Shown: one piece after another, positions 53,376-61,384 of the stretch
Position numbering within the stretch: the stretch's first letter is position 1
Layout: the number at the start of each line of letters is the position of its first letter
Assembly (NCBI GenBank): GCA_024330265.1
Contig: JANDLT010000006.1
Coordinates: 1 to 64,000 of the forward strand
Direction of reading: 5' to 3'
DNA: 64,000 nt
DNA from: Pyrinomonadaceae bacterium MAG19_C2-C3
GTDB taxonomy: Bacteria > Acidobacteriota > Blastocatellia > Pyrinomonadales > Pyrinomonadaceae
Translations under genes and position numbers: made by a program
Notes under the pieces: model-generated
The model's input: the letters and a program-made list of their open reading frames with translations, nothing else
The model's database searches: none
Told to the model about the DNA's origin: nothing

Positions 53376-55331
53376 TCACCCGCGCCGCACGGCATGACTC
53401 GAAGCAGGCTGTGTGTGGCGTGCGCGGCGTTCATCTAAAACTTCGACTTCGGCGCGCACACGCTCCGCGATACCGTCGGCGTCCAAGCCGAATTTCGCCA
53501 ACAACAATTTCGCGTCACCGTGCGTCACCGTGCGGTCAGGCACGCCCATTCGCACGACGCGCACGCGGTCTTGCAAACCGTTCTCTTCCAACAATTCAAG
53601 CACCGCCGAACCGAATCCGCCCGCGAGATACGCTTCTTCAATCGTCACGATTAAACGCTTCGTCCGTGCGAGAGCGAGCAACAATGCCGAATCGAGCGGC
53701 TTGATAAAACGGGCGTTGATGACTGTGGTTTCGATGCCGTCTCTGGCGAGTTGCGCGGCGGCTTCATTCGCCGGATGCACCATCGAACCGCACGCGACAA
53801 TAGCGATTTCACTCCCCCCGTCGCCCATCGCATCACGCATGATTTCCGCTTTGCCGATTTCCAAAACTTCCGGCGCGCGTGTCACGTCCGCACCCGTGCC
53901 GCTGCCGCGCGGGTAACGCACGGCAATTGCTCCCGGATGTTCCACCGCCGTCAACATCATGTCGCGCAATTCGCCTTCATCTTTCGGTGACATCAGGATG
54001 ATGTCCGGCACGCCGCGCAAATACGCGATGTCTAAAAGCCCGTGATGCGTCGCCCCGTCGCCGCCGACGATTCCGGCGCGGTCGAGCATGAAAGTTACAT
54101 CCAAGTTTTGCAAACATACATCGTGAACAATCTGGTCGAACGCGCGTTGGAGAAAAGTCGAATAGATGGCGACGACCGGCTTCAAACCTTCGCACGCCAG
54201 CCCTGCGGAAAACGTCACGGCGTGTTGTTCCGCGATGCCGACATCGAACGCGCGTTCGGGGTATTTTTCCAACACCATATCAACGCCCGTCCCGTCGGGC
54301 ATCGCGGCGGTTAAGGTGATAATGCGTTCATCCTTCGCCATCAGTTCGCACATCGTCTTACCGAAAATCGCCGTGTACGTCGGCGCACTTGGCGCACTCG
54401 ACTTAATCCCCGCACCCGTCGCTATATCGAAGGGACCCGAAGCGTGCCACTTATAACGATTCTTTTCCGCCGGGGCGTAGCCTTTACCCTTGACGGTCAG
54501 GGCATGAACGACGACCGGACCGTCTTCAGCTTGGGCTTCGCGCAAGGCGTGGACGAGGGCGTTCGTATCATGCCCGTCAACATAGCCGATGTATTTGAAG
54601 CCGAGTTCATTGACGAGCGCGCCGGGCAGCACCGCCGCCGCGAGCGCGTCCTTGACCGTCTTCGCGGCGTTGTGAAGTTGCCCGCCGATAGAAGGTATCG
54701 CGCGCAGGGTTTCCGCGAGTTCATCTTTGAAACGATGATAGGGTTGGGCTTCGCGTATGCGATTGAGGTATCCGGTCAGCGCGCCGACCGCCGGAGCGAT
54801 GGACATCTCGTTATCATTTAAGAGAACAATTAAGCGCGTCCGCAGATGTCCGGCTTGATTTATCGCTTCCATCGCCATCCCGCCGGGCAGAGAAGCATCA
54901 CCGATAAGGGCGCAGACATGATGTTTTTCACCGCGCGCATCGCGGGCGATTGCCATCCCCAGAGCGGCGGAAATCGAAGTCGAAGCATGACCCGCCCCGA
55001 AGGTGTCGTATTCGGATTCGTCGCGCCTAAGAAAGCCGCTGATGCCGCCGTACTGTTTAATCGTCGGAAACACGTCGCGGCGTCCGGTCAGGATTTTATG
55101 CGCGTAGGCTTGATGTCCAACGTCCCAGACGAGACGGTCACGCGGCGTGTCGAACGCGAAGTGCAAAGCGACGGCGAGTTCGACCGCACCCAGAGATGCG
55201 CCGGTGTGTCCGCCGATGCGCGACATGGTTTCGATGATGTAGTCCCGGATTTCGGCGGCAACTTGCGGCAGTTGGTTTAACTCCAGACGGCGCAAATCGG
55301 CGGGTTCGTTAATGGTGCGTAGTAACTTCAT
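53376..55331 (-). CDS. dxs: 1-deoxy-D-xylulose-5-phosphate synthase
   Basis: First step of the MEP isoprenoid pathway, from pyruvate and glyceraldehyde-3-phosphate with thiamine diphosphate. About 651 residues. VWDVGHQAYAHKILTGRRD, LIGDASLPGGMAMEAIN with LLNDNEMSIAP (thiamine/Mg site), RAFDVGIAEQHAVTFSAGLA (catalytic Glu) and FDQIVHDVCLQNLDVTFMLDRAG are typical. The usual GDG of the thiamine motif is GDA here. The start is set at the ATG giving MKLLRTINEPADLR; another ATG lies four codons upstream. Confidence 0.94.
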   Translation of the reverse strand: MKLLRTINEPADLRRLELNQLPQVAAEIRDYIIETMSRIGGHTGASLGAVELAVALHFAFDTPRDRLVWDVGHQAYAHKILTGRRDVFPTIKQYGGISGFLRRDESEYDTFGAGHASTSISAALGMAIARDARGEKHHVCALIGDASLPGGMAMEAINQAGHLRTRLIVLLNDNEMSIAPAVGALTGYLNRIREAQPYHRFKDELAETLRAIPSIGGQLHNAAKTVKDALAAAVLPGALVNELGFKYIGYVDGHDTNALVHALREAQAEDGPVVVHALTVKGKGYAPAEKNRYKWHASGPFDIATGAGIKSSAPSAPTYTAIFGKTMCELMAKDERIITLTAAMPDGTGVDMVLEKYPERAFDVGIAEQHAVTFSAGLACEGLKPVVAIYSTFLQRAFDQIVHDVCLQNLDVTFMLDRAGIVGGDGATHHGLLDIAYLRGVPDIILMSPKDEGELRDMMLTAVEHPGAIAVRYPRGSGTGADVTRAPEVLEIGKAEIMRDAMGDGGSEIAIVACGSMVHPANEAAAQLARDGIETTVINARFIKPLDSALLLALARTKRLIVTIEEAYLAGGFGSAVLELLEENGLQDRVRVVRMGVPDRTVTHGDAKLLLAKFGLDADGIAERVRAEVEVLDERRARHTQPASSHAVRRG

Positions 55332-55377
55332 AGTGAGGCGCATTGTAACTTGAGTGTCAGGGTTTTTGCATCACACC

Positions 55378-55522
55378 AAGCAGTAGGCGGAGGGCAGTAG
55401 GCGGTAGGCGGTGTAAGGACAGTTCAAAGTTCAAGGTTGAACATTCAATGCCTACTGCCTAACTTTGAATCTTGAATACCTGCGTTATTCTGCCTGCTGC
55501 CCTCTGCCTACTGCCTACTGCT
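55378..55522. repeat. Double heptamer hairpin (GTAGGCG outside, AAAGTTC inside)
   Basis: Outer left arm about 55380-55413: GTAGGCG, GAGGGCA, GTAGGCG, GTAGGCG. Outer right arm about 55490-55522: CTGCCTG, CTGCCCT, CTGCCTA, CTGCCTA. Between them sits a second pair of a different family (TTCAAAGTTCAAGGTTGAAC against AACTTTGAATCTTGAAT). The right end overlaps the last codons of the phosphoesterase gene. Two heptamer types are thus nested. Confidence 0.85.
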
Positions 55523-56354
55523 TCCGCAATCGAATAACCGCGATTTCCGGGCGCGCTCCCAAACGCACGGGCAAGGCGATGACGCCCGTGCCGCGCGAAA
55601 CGTAAAGCTGTGTGCGCCCGCGTTTGAATAATCCACTGACATAACGAAACTGCTCCATGAAGCGCACGGGCGCACCGATAATCGGCAAACTTACCTGCCC
55701 GCCGTGCGTGTGTCCGGCGAGAATCAAATCATATTCCCGCGATTCCGCTTCATCGAACACAGAGGGTTGGTGCGACAACAAAATCGCGGGTCGCGTGAAA
55801 TCCAATCCGCGCCGCGCTTGTGTCCAATCCGTCGCCGCAAACGAACGGTCACCGATGCCCGCGAGTTGAAGTCTTTCGCCTTTATAAGTTAAGCCTGTGT
55901 TCTGATTAAACAAGACTTCGATGTGATGACGACGAAGCGTTTCAACTACGGCTTGCGGGTCGTCCGTGTGGTCATGATTCCCCGTCACCGCCCACACGCC
56001 ACACGGCGCGGCAAGCGTCGCAAGCAGTTCGGCGCACGGCTCAAGCAATCGTTCGCCTTTATCATCGGTCGTAAAATCCCCTGTCAGCGCGAACATATCG
56101 GGAGCAGTCTCACGCGCGATTTCGACGACGCGCCGCACCTCTCCGAGCGACACGAGACGGCTGTGATGAATGTCCGTGACTTGTGTGATACGAAAGCCGT
56201 CGAAGGCGGGCGGCAAGTTTTTGATGAACACATCGCGCCCCGTAAGTTCGTAATCAAACGGCGCGATGAGCGTCGCGTGCGCCGTCGTCGCACACGCACC
56301 GACAACGGCGGCAGCCGCCACAGAAGTTAAAAATCTTCGTCGTGTCCACGTCAT
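55515..56354 (-). CDS. Tat-exported metallophosphoesterase
   Basis: 279 residues. The twin-arginine signal TRRRFLTSVAAAAVVGAC is clear, which fixes the ATG at 56354. Metal-site motifs follow in order: VTDIHHS (DxH), GDFTTDD (GD), GNHDHTDD (GNHD) and ILAGHTHGGQVSLP (GHTHGG). This is the YkuE/YaeI-like group of phosphodiesterases found outside the inner membrane, with some members acting on lipids. The substrate is not known. Confidence 0.91.
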   Translation of the reverse strand: MTWTRRRFLTSVAAAAVVGACATTAHATLIAPFDYELTGRDVFIKNLPPAFDGFRITQVTDIHHSRLVSLGEVRRVVEIARETAPDMFALTGDFTTDDKGERLLEPCAELLATLAAPCGVWAVTGNHDHTDDPQAVVETLRRHHIEVLFNQNTGLTYKGERLQLAGIGDRSFAATDWTQARRGLDFTRPAILLSHQPSVFDEAESREYDLILAGHTHGGQVSLPIIGAPVRFMEQFRYVSGLFKRGRTQLYVSRGTGVIALPVRLGARPEIAVIRLRKQ

Positions 56355-56536
56355 AACATTTATGTCGTCCGTCAGGAGTGAAATCGAAATCAAATATAAA
56401 GCACGAACGCACGGCACTCATGTTACGCGCGGACGCACACCTGTTGTCAAAGCACCCGGAAGAAAACCGGCTTTCGATGCGTCGCTTGACAAACCGCGTT
56501 CGTTGTTTAGAATTACACCCGCTCTAATCCGCGCAT

Positions 56537-56623
56537 GGAGATGTGGCTGAGTGGACGATAGCGGCGGTTTGCTAAACCGTTAAGGGCGAAAGTCCTTCAC
56601 AGGTTCGAATCCTGTCATCTCCG
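56537..56623 (+). tRNA. tRNA-Ser (anticodon GCU)
   Basis: 87-nt class II tRNA. Acceptor GGAGATG pairs with CATCTCC (discriminator G), D-arm around GGCTGAGTGG, anticodon stem CGGTTT-GCT-AAACCG with anticodon at 56571-56573, a long variable arm (GGGCGAAAGTCC) and T-arm CAGGTTCGAATCCTG. It reads AGC/AGU serine codons. CCA is not encoded. Confidence 0.96.
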
Positions 56624-56629
56624 TTACCC

Positions 56630-56700
56630 AGTGGTCAGTGGTCAGTGATCGGTGGTCAGCAAAACTTTTTCTGACCACTGTCCACCGACCACTGACCACT
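56630..56700. repeat. Heptamer hairpin (AGTGGTC family) between tRNA-Ser and gltX
   Basis: Left arm 56630-56659: AGTGGTC, AGTGGTC, AGTGATC, GGTGGTC. Right arm 56671-56700: CTGACCA, CTGTCCA, CCGACCA, CTGACCA, around an 11-nt A/T-rich loop. It starts seven bases after the tRNA and ends eight before the gltX ATG, leaving no room for a normal leader. Confidence 0.9.
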
Positions 56701-56708
56701 TTACTTTT

Positions 56709-58202
56709 ATGACTGTTCGCGTTCGTTTCGCTCCCTCACCGACCGGCTACCTGCACATCGGCGCAGCCCGCACCGCCCTGTTCAATTTTCTTTTCGCGCG
56801 CAAAACGGGCGGCAAGTTTCTCGTCCGCGTCGAAGACACAGACCTCGCGCGCTCGACCGAAGAATCTACGCGCTCGATTTTTGAAGGCTTGGAATGGCTC
56901 GGTCTGAACTTCGATGAAGAACCCGTTTTCCAATCCGCGAACGCCACCGCACACCGCGATGCCGCCCTTCGTTTAATCGCAAACGGCAAAGCTTATCGTG
57001 ATTTCACGCCGAAAGAAGAACACGCCGAAGGTAAAGTCAAACAGGACATCGCGGAACGTGCGCGCCGCGACCACGCCGAAGGCATAGACCATCGCGCCAA
57101 TGCGTGCCGTGATTTAACGACGGAGGAATCCGACCGCCGCGCCGCCGACGGCGAACCGTTCGCCGTGCGTTTGAAAGTTCCGGTTAATGGAAGTTCGCAT
57201 TTTGAAGACATGGTGTACGGCGAACAAACGCGCGATTACTCCGAAATCGAAGACCTCGTTCTGCTTCGCTCCGACGGTCATCCGCTTTATAACCTGTCCG
57301 TCGTGTGCGACGACATTGCGATGAACATCACGCACGTCATACGCGGGCAAGACCATCTCACCAACACGCACAAACAGATTCTGATTTACAAGGCACTTGA
57401 AACAAACGTCCCGCGCTTCGCCCATCTTCCGCTCATCCTCGCGCCCAACAAAGCCAAACTCTCGAAGCGCAAACATGGCGAAGTCGTATCTTTGACGACC
57501 TACCGCGACAGGGGTTTTCTGCCCGAAGCCTTCGTCAATGCGCTGGTGCTTTTCGGCTGGTCACCGCCGGATGAGCATGAAATCTTCACCTTCGACGAAC
57601 TTATCAAACAGTTCGACCTTGAACACATACACCGTTCAAACGCCGTCTTTAATTTTTCGGAAACCGACGCGCGCCTGTGGACTGACCAGAAAGCGCAGTT
57701 TATCAACGCCGAGTATGTTCGCACGATGCCGTTTGAAAACTTGTTGCCTTACATCCAAAGCGAACTCGAAAGCGTGGGACTCTGGCGTGATGAATATGCG
57801 GGCGAACGTCGGGCGTGGTTTGAAGCGACCGTCAATCTGATACGCGAACGCTTTTACACGCTCAAGGATTTCAGCGGACAAGGACGCGCCTACTTTGCCG
57901 ACGATTTTCCGTTTGACGCTGCGGCGGTCAAGAAGAACTTGAAGAAAGACGAACGACTCCGCGAACTGCTTCCTGCCCTCGCGGAAAAGTTTTCTAGCCT
58001 TGAGCCGTTCACGCACGACGCGACGGAAGCGGCGATGCGCGAATTTTGCGAACACCACGCGGTCAAAGTCGGCGTCATCGCCAACGCCGCGCGCACCGCT
58101 CTGACAGGTCAAGCCGTCGGTGCTTCGATGTTCCACGTCTTTGAATCCATCGGGCGCGAACGCGCAATCAAGCGTCTGCGCGATGCAACAAGTTTGATTT
58201 AA
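56709..58202 (+). CDS. gltX: Glutamyl-tRNA synthetase
   Basis: Charges tRNA-Glu. 497 residues, class I: VRFAPSPTGYLHIGAARTALF with the HIGH-type motif (HIGA) and KAKLSKRKHGEV in the KMSKS position. SDGHPLYNLSVVCDD and the C-terminal helical anticodon-binding part are typical. The ATG at 56709 gives the family start; the frame upstream runs through the hairpin. No ribosome site is visible in the TTTACTTTT leader, so translation may rely on the hairpin context. Confidence 0.95.
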   Translation: MTVRVRFAPSPTGYLHIGAARTALFNFLFARKTGGKFLVRVEDTDLARSTEESTRSIFEGLEWLGLNFDEEPVFQSANATAHRDAALRLIANGKAYRDFTPKEEHAEGKVKQDIAERARRDHAEGIDHRANACRDLTTEESDRRAADGEPFAVRLKVPVNGSSHFEDMVYGEQTRDYSEIEDLVLLRSDGHPLYNLSVVCDDIAMNITHVIRGQDHLTNTHKQILIYKALETNVPRFAHLPLILAPNKAKLSKRKHGEVVSLTTYRDRGFLPEAFVNALVLFGWSPPDEHEIFTFDELIKQFDLEHIHRSNAVFNFSETDARLWTDQKAQFINAEYVRTMPFENLLPYIQSELESVGLWRDEYAGERRAWFEATVNLIRERFYTLKDFSGQGRAYFADDFPFDAAAVKKNLKKDERLRELLPALAEKFSSLEPFTHDATEAAMREFCEHHAVKVGVIANAARTALTGQAVGASMFHVFESIGRERAIKRLRDATSLI

Positions 58203-58268
58203 CCGTCATCGTAAATTGAGGCACACGATTACAAATATGAATTTCCACATTAGCTAAGGAATTATTTT

Positions 58269-59030
58269 ATGCTCCGCAAATCTCTAACTCTGGCAATCGC
58301 CCTATGCGCTTTTGGCAGCAACACTCAAGCCCAAACGACGCGCCCATCACGCGCCACCACAACCCAAAGCACGACGCCAACTACTACGACCCAAAGCACC
58401 ACGACTACTACAACGGTTGAACCCGCTTCGCCTTCGCGCACCCGCCGCGCGCGAACGACAACGACGACCACCACGACCGTTGCCAAATCCGATGCGGCGA
58501 CCGCCGTTCGCGCGGCGTTCGATAAAGTCCTCGACGGCATACGCGCTTCCGACATTGGCGAAGTGATGAAGGTTTATACCAATTCGCCGCAACTCATCGT
58601 CTTTAATAACAACGGCACGACGACGCGCGGCGCGAACAATTACCGTTCGACGCGCGAACAGATTTACGCCAAAGCGACGGATGTGCGTCTCGATGTGCGC
58701 GATGTCAACGTCACGATGCTCGGACGCGACGGCGCAATCGTTTCGTGTTTATGGACACAAGAACAAACGGTCAATGGTGTCAATGAAGCCGCGACCGGGC
58801 GCATGACCATCGCCTTCGAGCGCGTCAGCGGTGCATGGAAAGCCGTTCACACACACACCTCGCCGGATGCCCCAGACCCGTCACGATTGATGCCGTCAGA
58901 CCGCGTGACCTCATCTCCGTCACCCGCGACTTCGACCCCTTCCACCACCACGACCGAAGTCGTTCCCGGCGCGCAACCCGCGATACGACCCGCAACCACC
59001 GCGCCCGCGCGTCCGGCGACGCGACCTTAA
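58269..59030 (+). CDS. Exported NTF2-fold (DUF4440-like) protein with Thr-rich linkers
   Basis: 253 residues: signal peptide (SLTLAIALCAFGSNTQA), a Thr/Arg/Pro-rich linker (about 25-75), then an NTF2/SnoaL-like domain (AAFDKVLDGIRASDIGEVMK, VSGAWKAVHTHTS at the end) and another Thr/Pro-rich tail. Such domains bind small molecules or dimerise; no catalytic set is clear. A related protein is encoded at 61385-61933, on the other side of the caspase gene. AAGGAA precedes the ATG. Confidence 0.8.
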   Translation: MLRKSLTLAIALCAFGSNTQAQTTRPSRATTTQSTTPTTTTQSTTTTTTVEPASPSRTRRARTTTTTTTTVAKSDAATAVRAAFDKVLDGIRASDIGEVMKVYTNSPQLIVFNNNGTTTRGANNYRSTREQIYAKATDVRLDVRDVNVTMLGRDGAIVSCLWTQEQTVNGVNEAATGRMTIAFERVSGAWKAVHTHTSPDAPDPSRLMPSDRVTSSPSPATSTPSTTTTEVVPGAQPAIRPATTAPARPATRP

Positions 59031-59080
59031 AACTTTCAAGGTCGAGATTTCGACGCACAAACTTTACACGCAAAAACCAG

Positions 59081-59122
59081 AGAGCCTGATTGAACTTTGT
59101 GGGTTCAATCAGGCTCTTTTTA
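59081..59122. terminator. Perfect 15-bp bidirectional terminator
   Basis: AGAGCCTGATTGAAC (59081-59095) pairs with 59103-59117 over a 7-nt loop, followed by TTTTTATTT on the plus strand and with an A-run on the other side (CAAAAACC), so it can work in both directions. It ends the NTF2-protein transcript and possibly a small minus-strand transcript. Confidence 0.9.
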
Positions 59123-59241
59123 TTTCGGTGAACTGATGGGACTAGCCGTCCGACCGCTCACTAACATTGGTGCGGTGCCGCCTCAATCGGAGTCTCTCTT
59201 GTTTAAGGAGATGATCTCTTGATTGCACCGATTGAGGCTTA

Positions 59242-59283
59242 TCAGGCTTCAGCCACCTCACTGTGATTATTGTTACTACTCAT
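59242..59283 (-). CDS. Possible 13-codon leader or small-peptide ORF
   Basis: Reads MSSNNNHSEVAEA then stop. A sequence nearly identical to a full-length Shine-Dalgarno (AAGGGAGGTGATCC) stands before it, but 15 bases separate GGAGG from the ATG, longer than usual. A promoter-like pair lies upstream, and a hairpin (59180-59190 with 59228-59238, GCCTCAATCGG) and the terminator at 59081 lie downstream. It could be a small peptide, a leader, or part of a small RNA. Confidence 0.35.
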   Translation of the reverse strand: MSSNNNHSEVAEA

Positions 59284-59321
59284 ATAGACTTTGGATCACC
59301 TCCCTTCCAGTGTTGAAAGGG

Positions 59322-59351
59322 ATTTTAGATAATCCATTACTTGTATGTCAA
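59322..59351 (-). promoter_or_regulatory. Sigma-70-like promoter for a small minus-strand transcript
   Basis: On the minus strand a perfect TTGACA (59346-59351) is followed after 18 bases by TAAAAT (59322-59327), five of six matches to the -10 consensus. Transcription would run toward the small ORF at 59283 and end at the hairpin 59081-59117. Confidence 0.5.
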
Positions 59352-59466
59352 GCACTATTTCCGGCGGCTATGTTGTGGTTTAGCTTTAACCGATTTCCAC
59401 CTTCCAAAACGACTCGACAAAAGATATTCCTTCCAACCGCGCTGAAGTTCTCAGTTCAAATTTGTG

Positions 59467-61356
59467 TCACTTGCCACCGGAGTTTGCCGCTGTCCATGTC
59501 CACGTTTTTTCAGCATTGCGCGCCCCGCCGTCCATCGCGTCGCCGATGACGATGCCTTCCCACGTCGAATAATTATTGACATCGAAGGTGATGATTTTGT
59601 TTTGTTGTCGCCAAGTTCCGACGGTCGGTTTTGGGGTGTTGCCTTTGTATGTGATTTTCCCGCCGCTTAAAAACTGCACGATGGCGGTTTGACCATCGGA
59701 GGTTTTCACCAACCATGTCGTGCCTTCTATCGTCGGCGCACTCGTGACGCTCTTTGTGCTTTCGTTGTTAAGCGCGCGTTCCTCCTTCACGGCGGGCGCG
59801 GTGGGTTGCGCGCGTCGTCGTGCGAGGGCGGCGAATTGTCCGTTCGGATACTTCGCTAAGTAGTTGCGATAAACTTCTGGGTCGGTGCTGTCCTTGATAG
59901 CATTCCAAAAAGCTAACTCCAGCCTTACCGGATCAGCCAACCGTAGTTTCGTCATATCGGTTGCGGCGACCGATTTTGAGTCTTTGAGACGATCCGTCGT
60001 CTGAAAAACCATATCTTTGACTACAAAGTTTGCCGGATCGCTCTGTACTACTTGATCATTTGGATCGAGGTGCTCAGTAGTGAAGATAAATTTGAACATG
60101 TCTCGACCGAAAGGCTTTGTCACCCAAAATACGTCTGTTCTGATACTTCCTCCTTTAGGTACAACGAGAGATGATGCGGCTTGGTTGGCGCGGAAAAAAT
60201 CCCCCGTCTTGTCTACCGAGAAATACTCAACGAATAAATCTCGTTCCGAAAAATTCTCAATTAAAAAGTCGAACTTTGTACCTGCTTTAAGCACAAGAGA
60301 CGGTGAAGCGGGGACAAACTTCTGTCGATCTTTAACAAACAAAGTTACTTTGACTTTGCTGTACAACGGCGAATCTTCATCAGGCGCGGCGAGCAGCATG
60401 TTAAGTATGTGGCGAGGTATCAAATCCTTGGAAGTGGGAAGTATATCCTCCGGCGACTTAGCCGTGCTTGGCGAGAGGAAAACGAAGTCGCCACGGTCAA
60501 GGCGCGCGTCGCGGATTTTGCCGTACTGCGGCGTTTGCGATTCGCGCGTGTAGTTCGTCACTTTGTCTTGCAGGTGCGTCGCCAGTTCGCTGCCCGTCAC
60601 ATAACCGTCGCGGTTCAAATCGGCTTCACCATCTAAACCTTCGATGAACTGTTGGCGGAAGATGGACACGTCCGGGACTTCCTGACTGTCCGCTCCCGCC
60701 GTGATGAATTGGCGGACGGGCTGCGTCGTCTTGTTCGTGATGGTGGGCGGGACTCCGCCGCGCGTCTTGCTGATGAGCGAACCAGAGAAGCAACTATCGA
60801 AAATGAACAGGGCGTGCTTGGCTTCAATCTGGCGTGCGTATCCTTCGATGGCATCCATGCTGATGGCGATTTGGCGGAAGCGGCGTTCGTTCAGTCCGGG
60901 ACGCGGGGCGTCAACCGGAACGATATAGCCCAAGTCGCGTTCACCGATAACATCCTTCTGCGTGTAGCCGTGTCCGGCGAAGTAGATAAGCAGCCGATTT
61001 CCGCCGTCGTAGCCGTAGTCGTTGATGAACTTTCGCATCGTCTCGTCGAAGGCGGCGCGCGTCGGGTTCATCACGACGGTAACGAAGAAACCTTGCCGCT
61101 CAAGTGCCTGTTTAACGATAGGCACATCGAGCGCGACGCCGGGCAAATCCGCCCAACCGCCCGTGTAATCACTGCTGCCGATGATGAGTGCATAAGAGGC
61201 GTCATAGAGTTTGACTTCCGTTCCATCGTCAACGCGAACGCGAACAGCCGTATCGGGCGCGCCCTTTTGCGCGACGCTTATGAGCGGAAGATTGACGCAC
61301 AACAGGGCAACGATTATGAGCGACGAGATGGCGACGGCTGATGTTTTAATTTGCAT
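59467..61356 (-). CDS. Exported caspase-like (metacaspase/C14) protease with lipocalin-like C-terminus
   Basis: 629 residues with a signal peptide (ISSLIIVALLCVNLPLISVA). The caspase p20 fold covers about 50-260: catalytic His129 in YFAGHGYT and Cys189 in IFDSCFSGS. DLNRDGYVTGSEL after it looks like an EF-hand calcium loop, fitting calcium-dependent metacaspases. A beta-rich middle, a YRNYLAKYPNGQFAALARRR helical repeat and a C-terminal about 80-residue lipocalin-like part (TWRQQNKIITFDV) follow. GGAGAG precedes the ATG. Bacterial relatives act in stress and regulated death, not shown here. Confidence 0.9.
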   Translation of the reverse strand: MQIKTSAVAISSLIIVALLCVNLPLISVAQKGAPDTAVRVRVDDGTEVKLYDASYALIIGSSDYTGGWADLPGVALDVPIVKQALERQGFFVTVVMNPTRAAFDETMRKFINDYGYDGGNRLLIYFAGHGYTQKDVIGERDLGYIVPVDAPRPGLNERRFRQIAISMDAIEGYARQIEAKHALFIFDSCFSGSLISKTRGGVPPTITNKTTQPVRQFITAGADSQEVPDVSIFRQQFIEGLDGEADLNRDGYVTGSELATHLQDKVTNYTRESQTPQYGKIRDARLDRGDFVFLSPSTAKSPEDILPTSKDLIPRHILNMLLAAPDEDSPLYSKVKVTLFVKDRQKFVPASPSLVLKAGTKFDFLIENFSERDLFVEYFSVDKTGDFFRANQAASSLVVPKGGSIRTDVFWVTKPFGRDMFKFIFTTEHLDPNDQVVQSDPANFVVKDMVFQTTDRLKDSKSVAATDMTKLRLADPVRLELAFWNAIKDSTDPEVYRNYLAKYPNGQFAALARRRAQPTAPAVKEERALNNESTKSVTSAPTIEGTTWLVKTSDGQTAIVQFLSGGKITYKGNTPKPTVGTWRQQNKIITFDVNNYSTWEGIVIGDAMDGGARNAEKTWTWTAANSGGK

Positions 61357-61384
61357 TGACTCTCCAAAAAAGCGCGGTGAAAGG

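Noticed and set aside
32731-56700. Heptamer tracts as CRISPR arrays
   Set aside because: Units are 7 bp, contiguous and without spacers, each site has only four or five units per arm, and no cas genes are present.
59223-59549. 108-codon plus-strand frame before the caspase gene end
   Set aside because: It overlaps the caspase C-terminus antisense and has an unlikely Cys/Tyr/His-rich start; no ribosome site.
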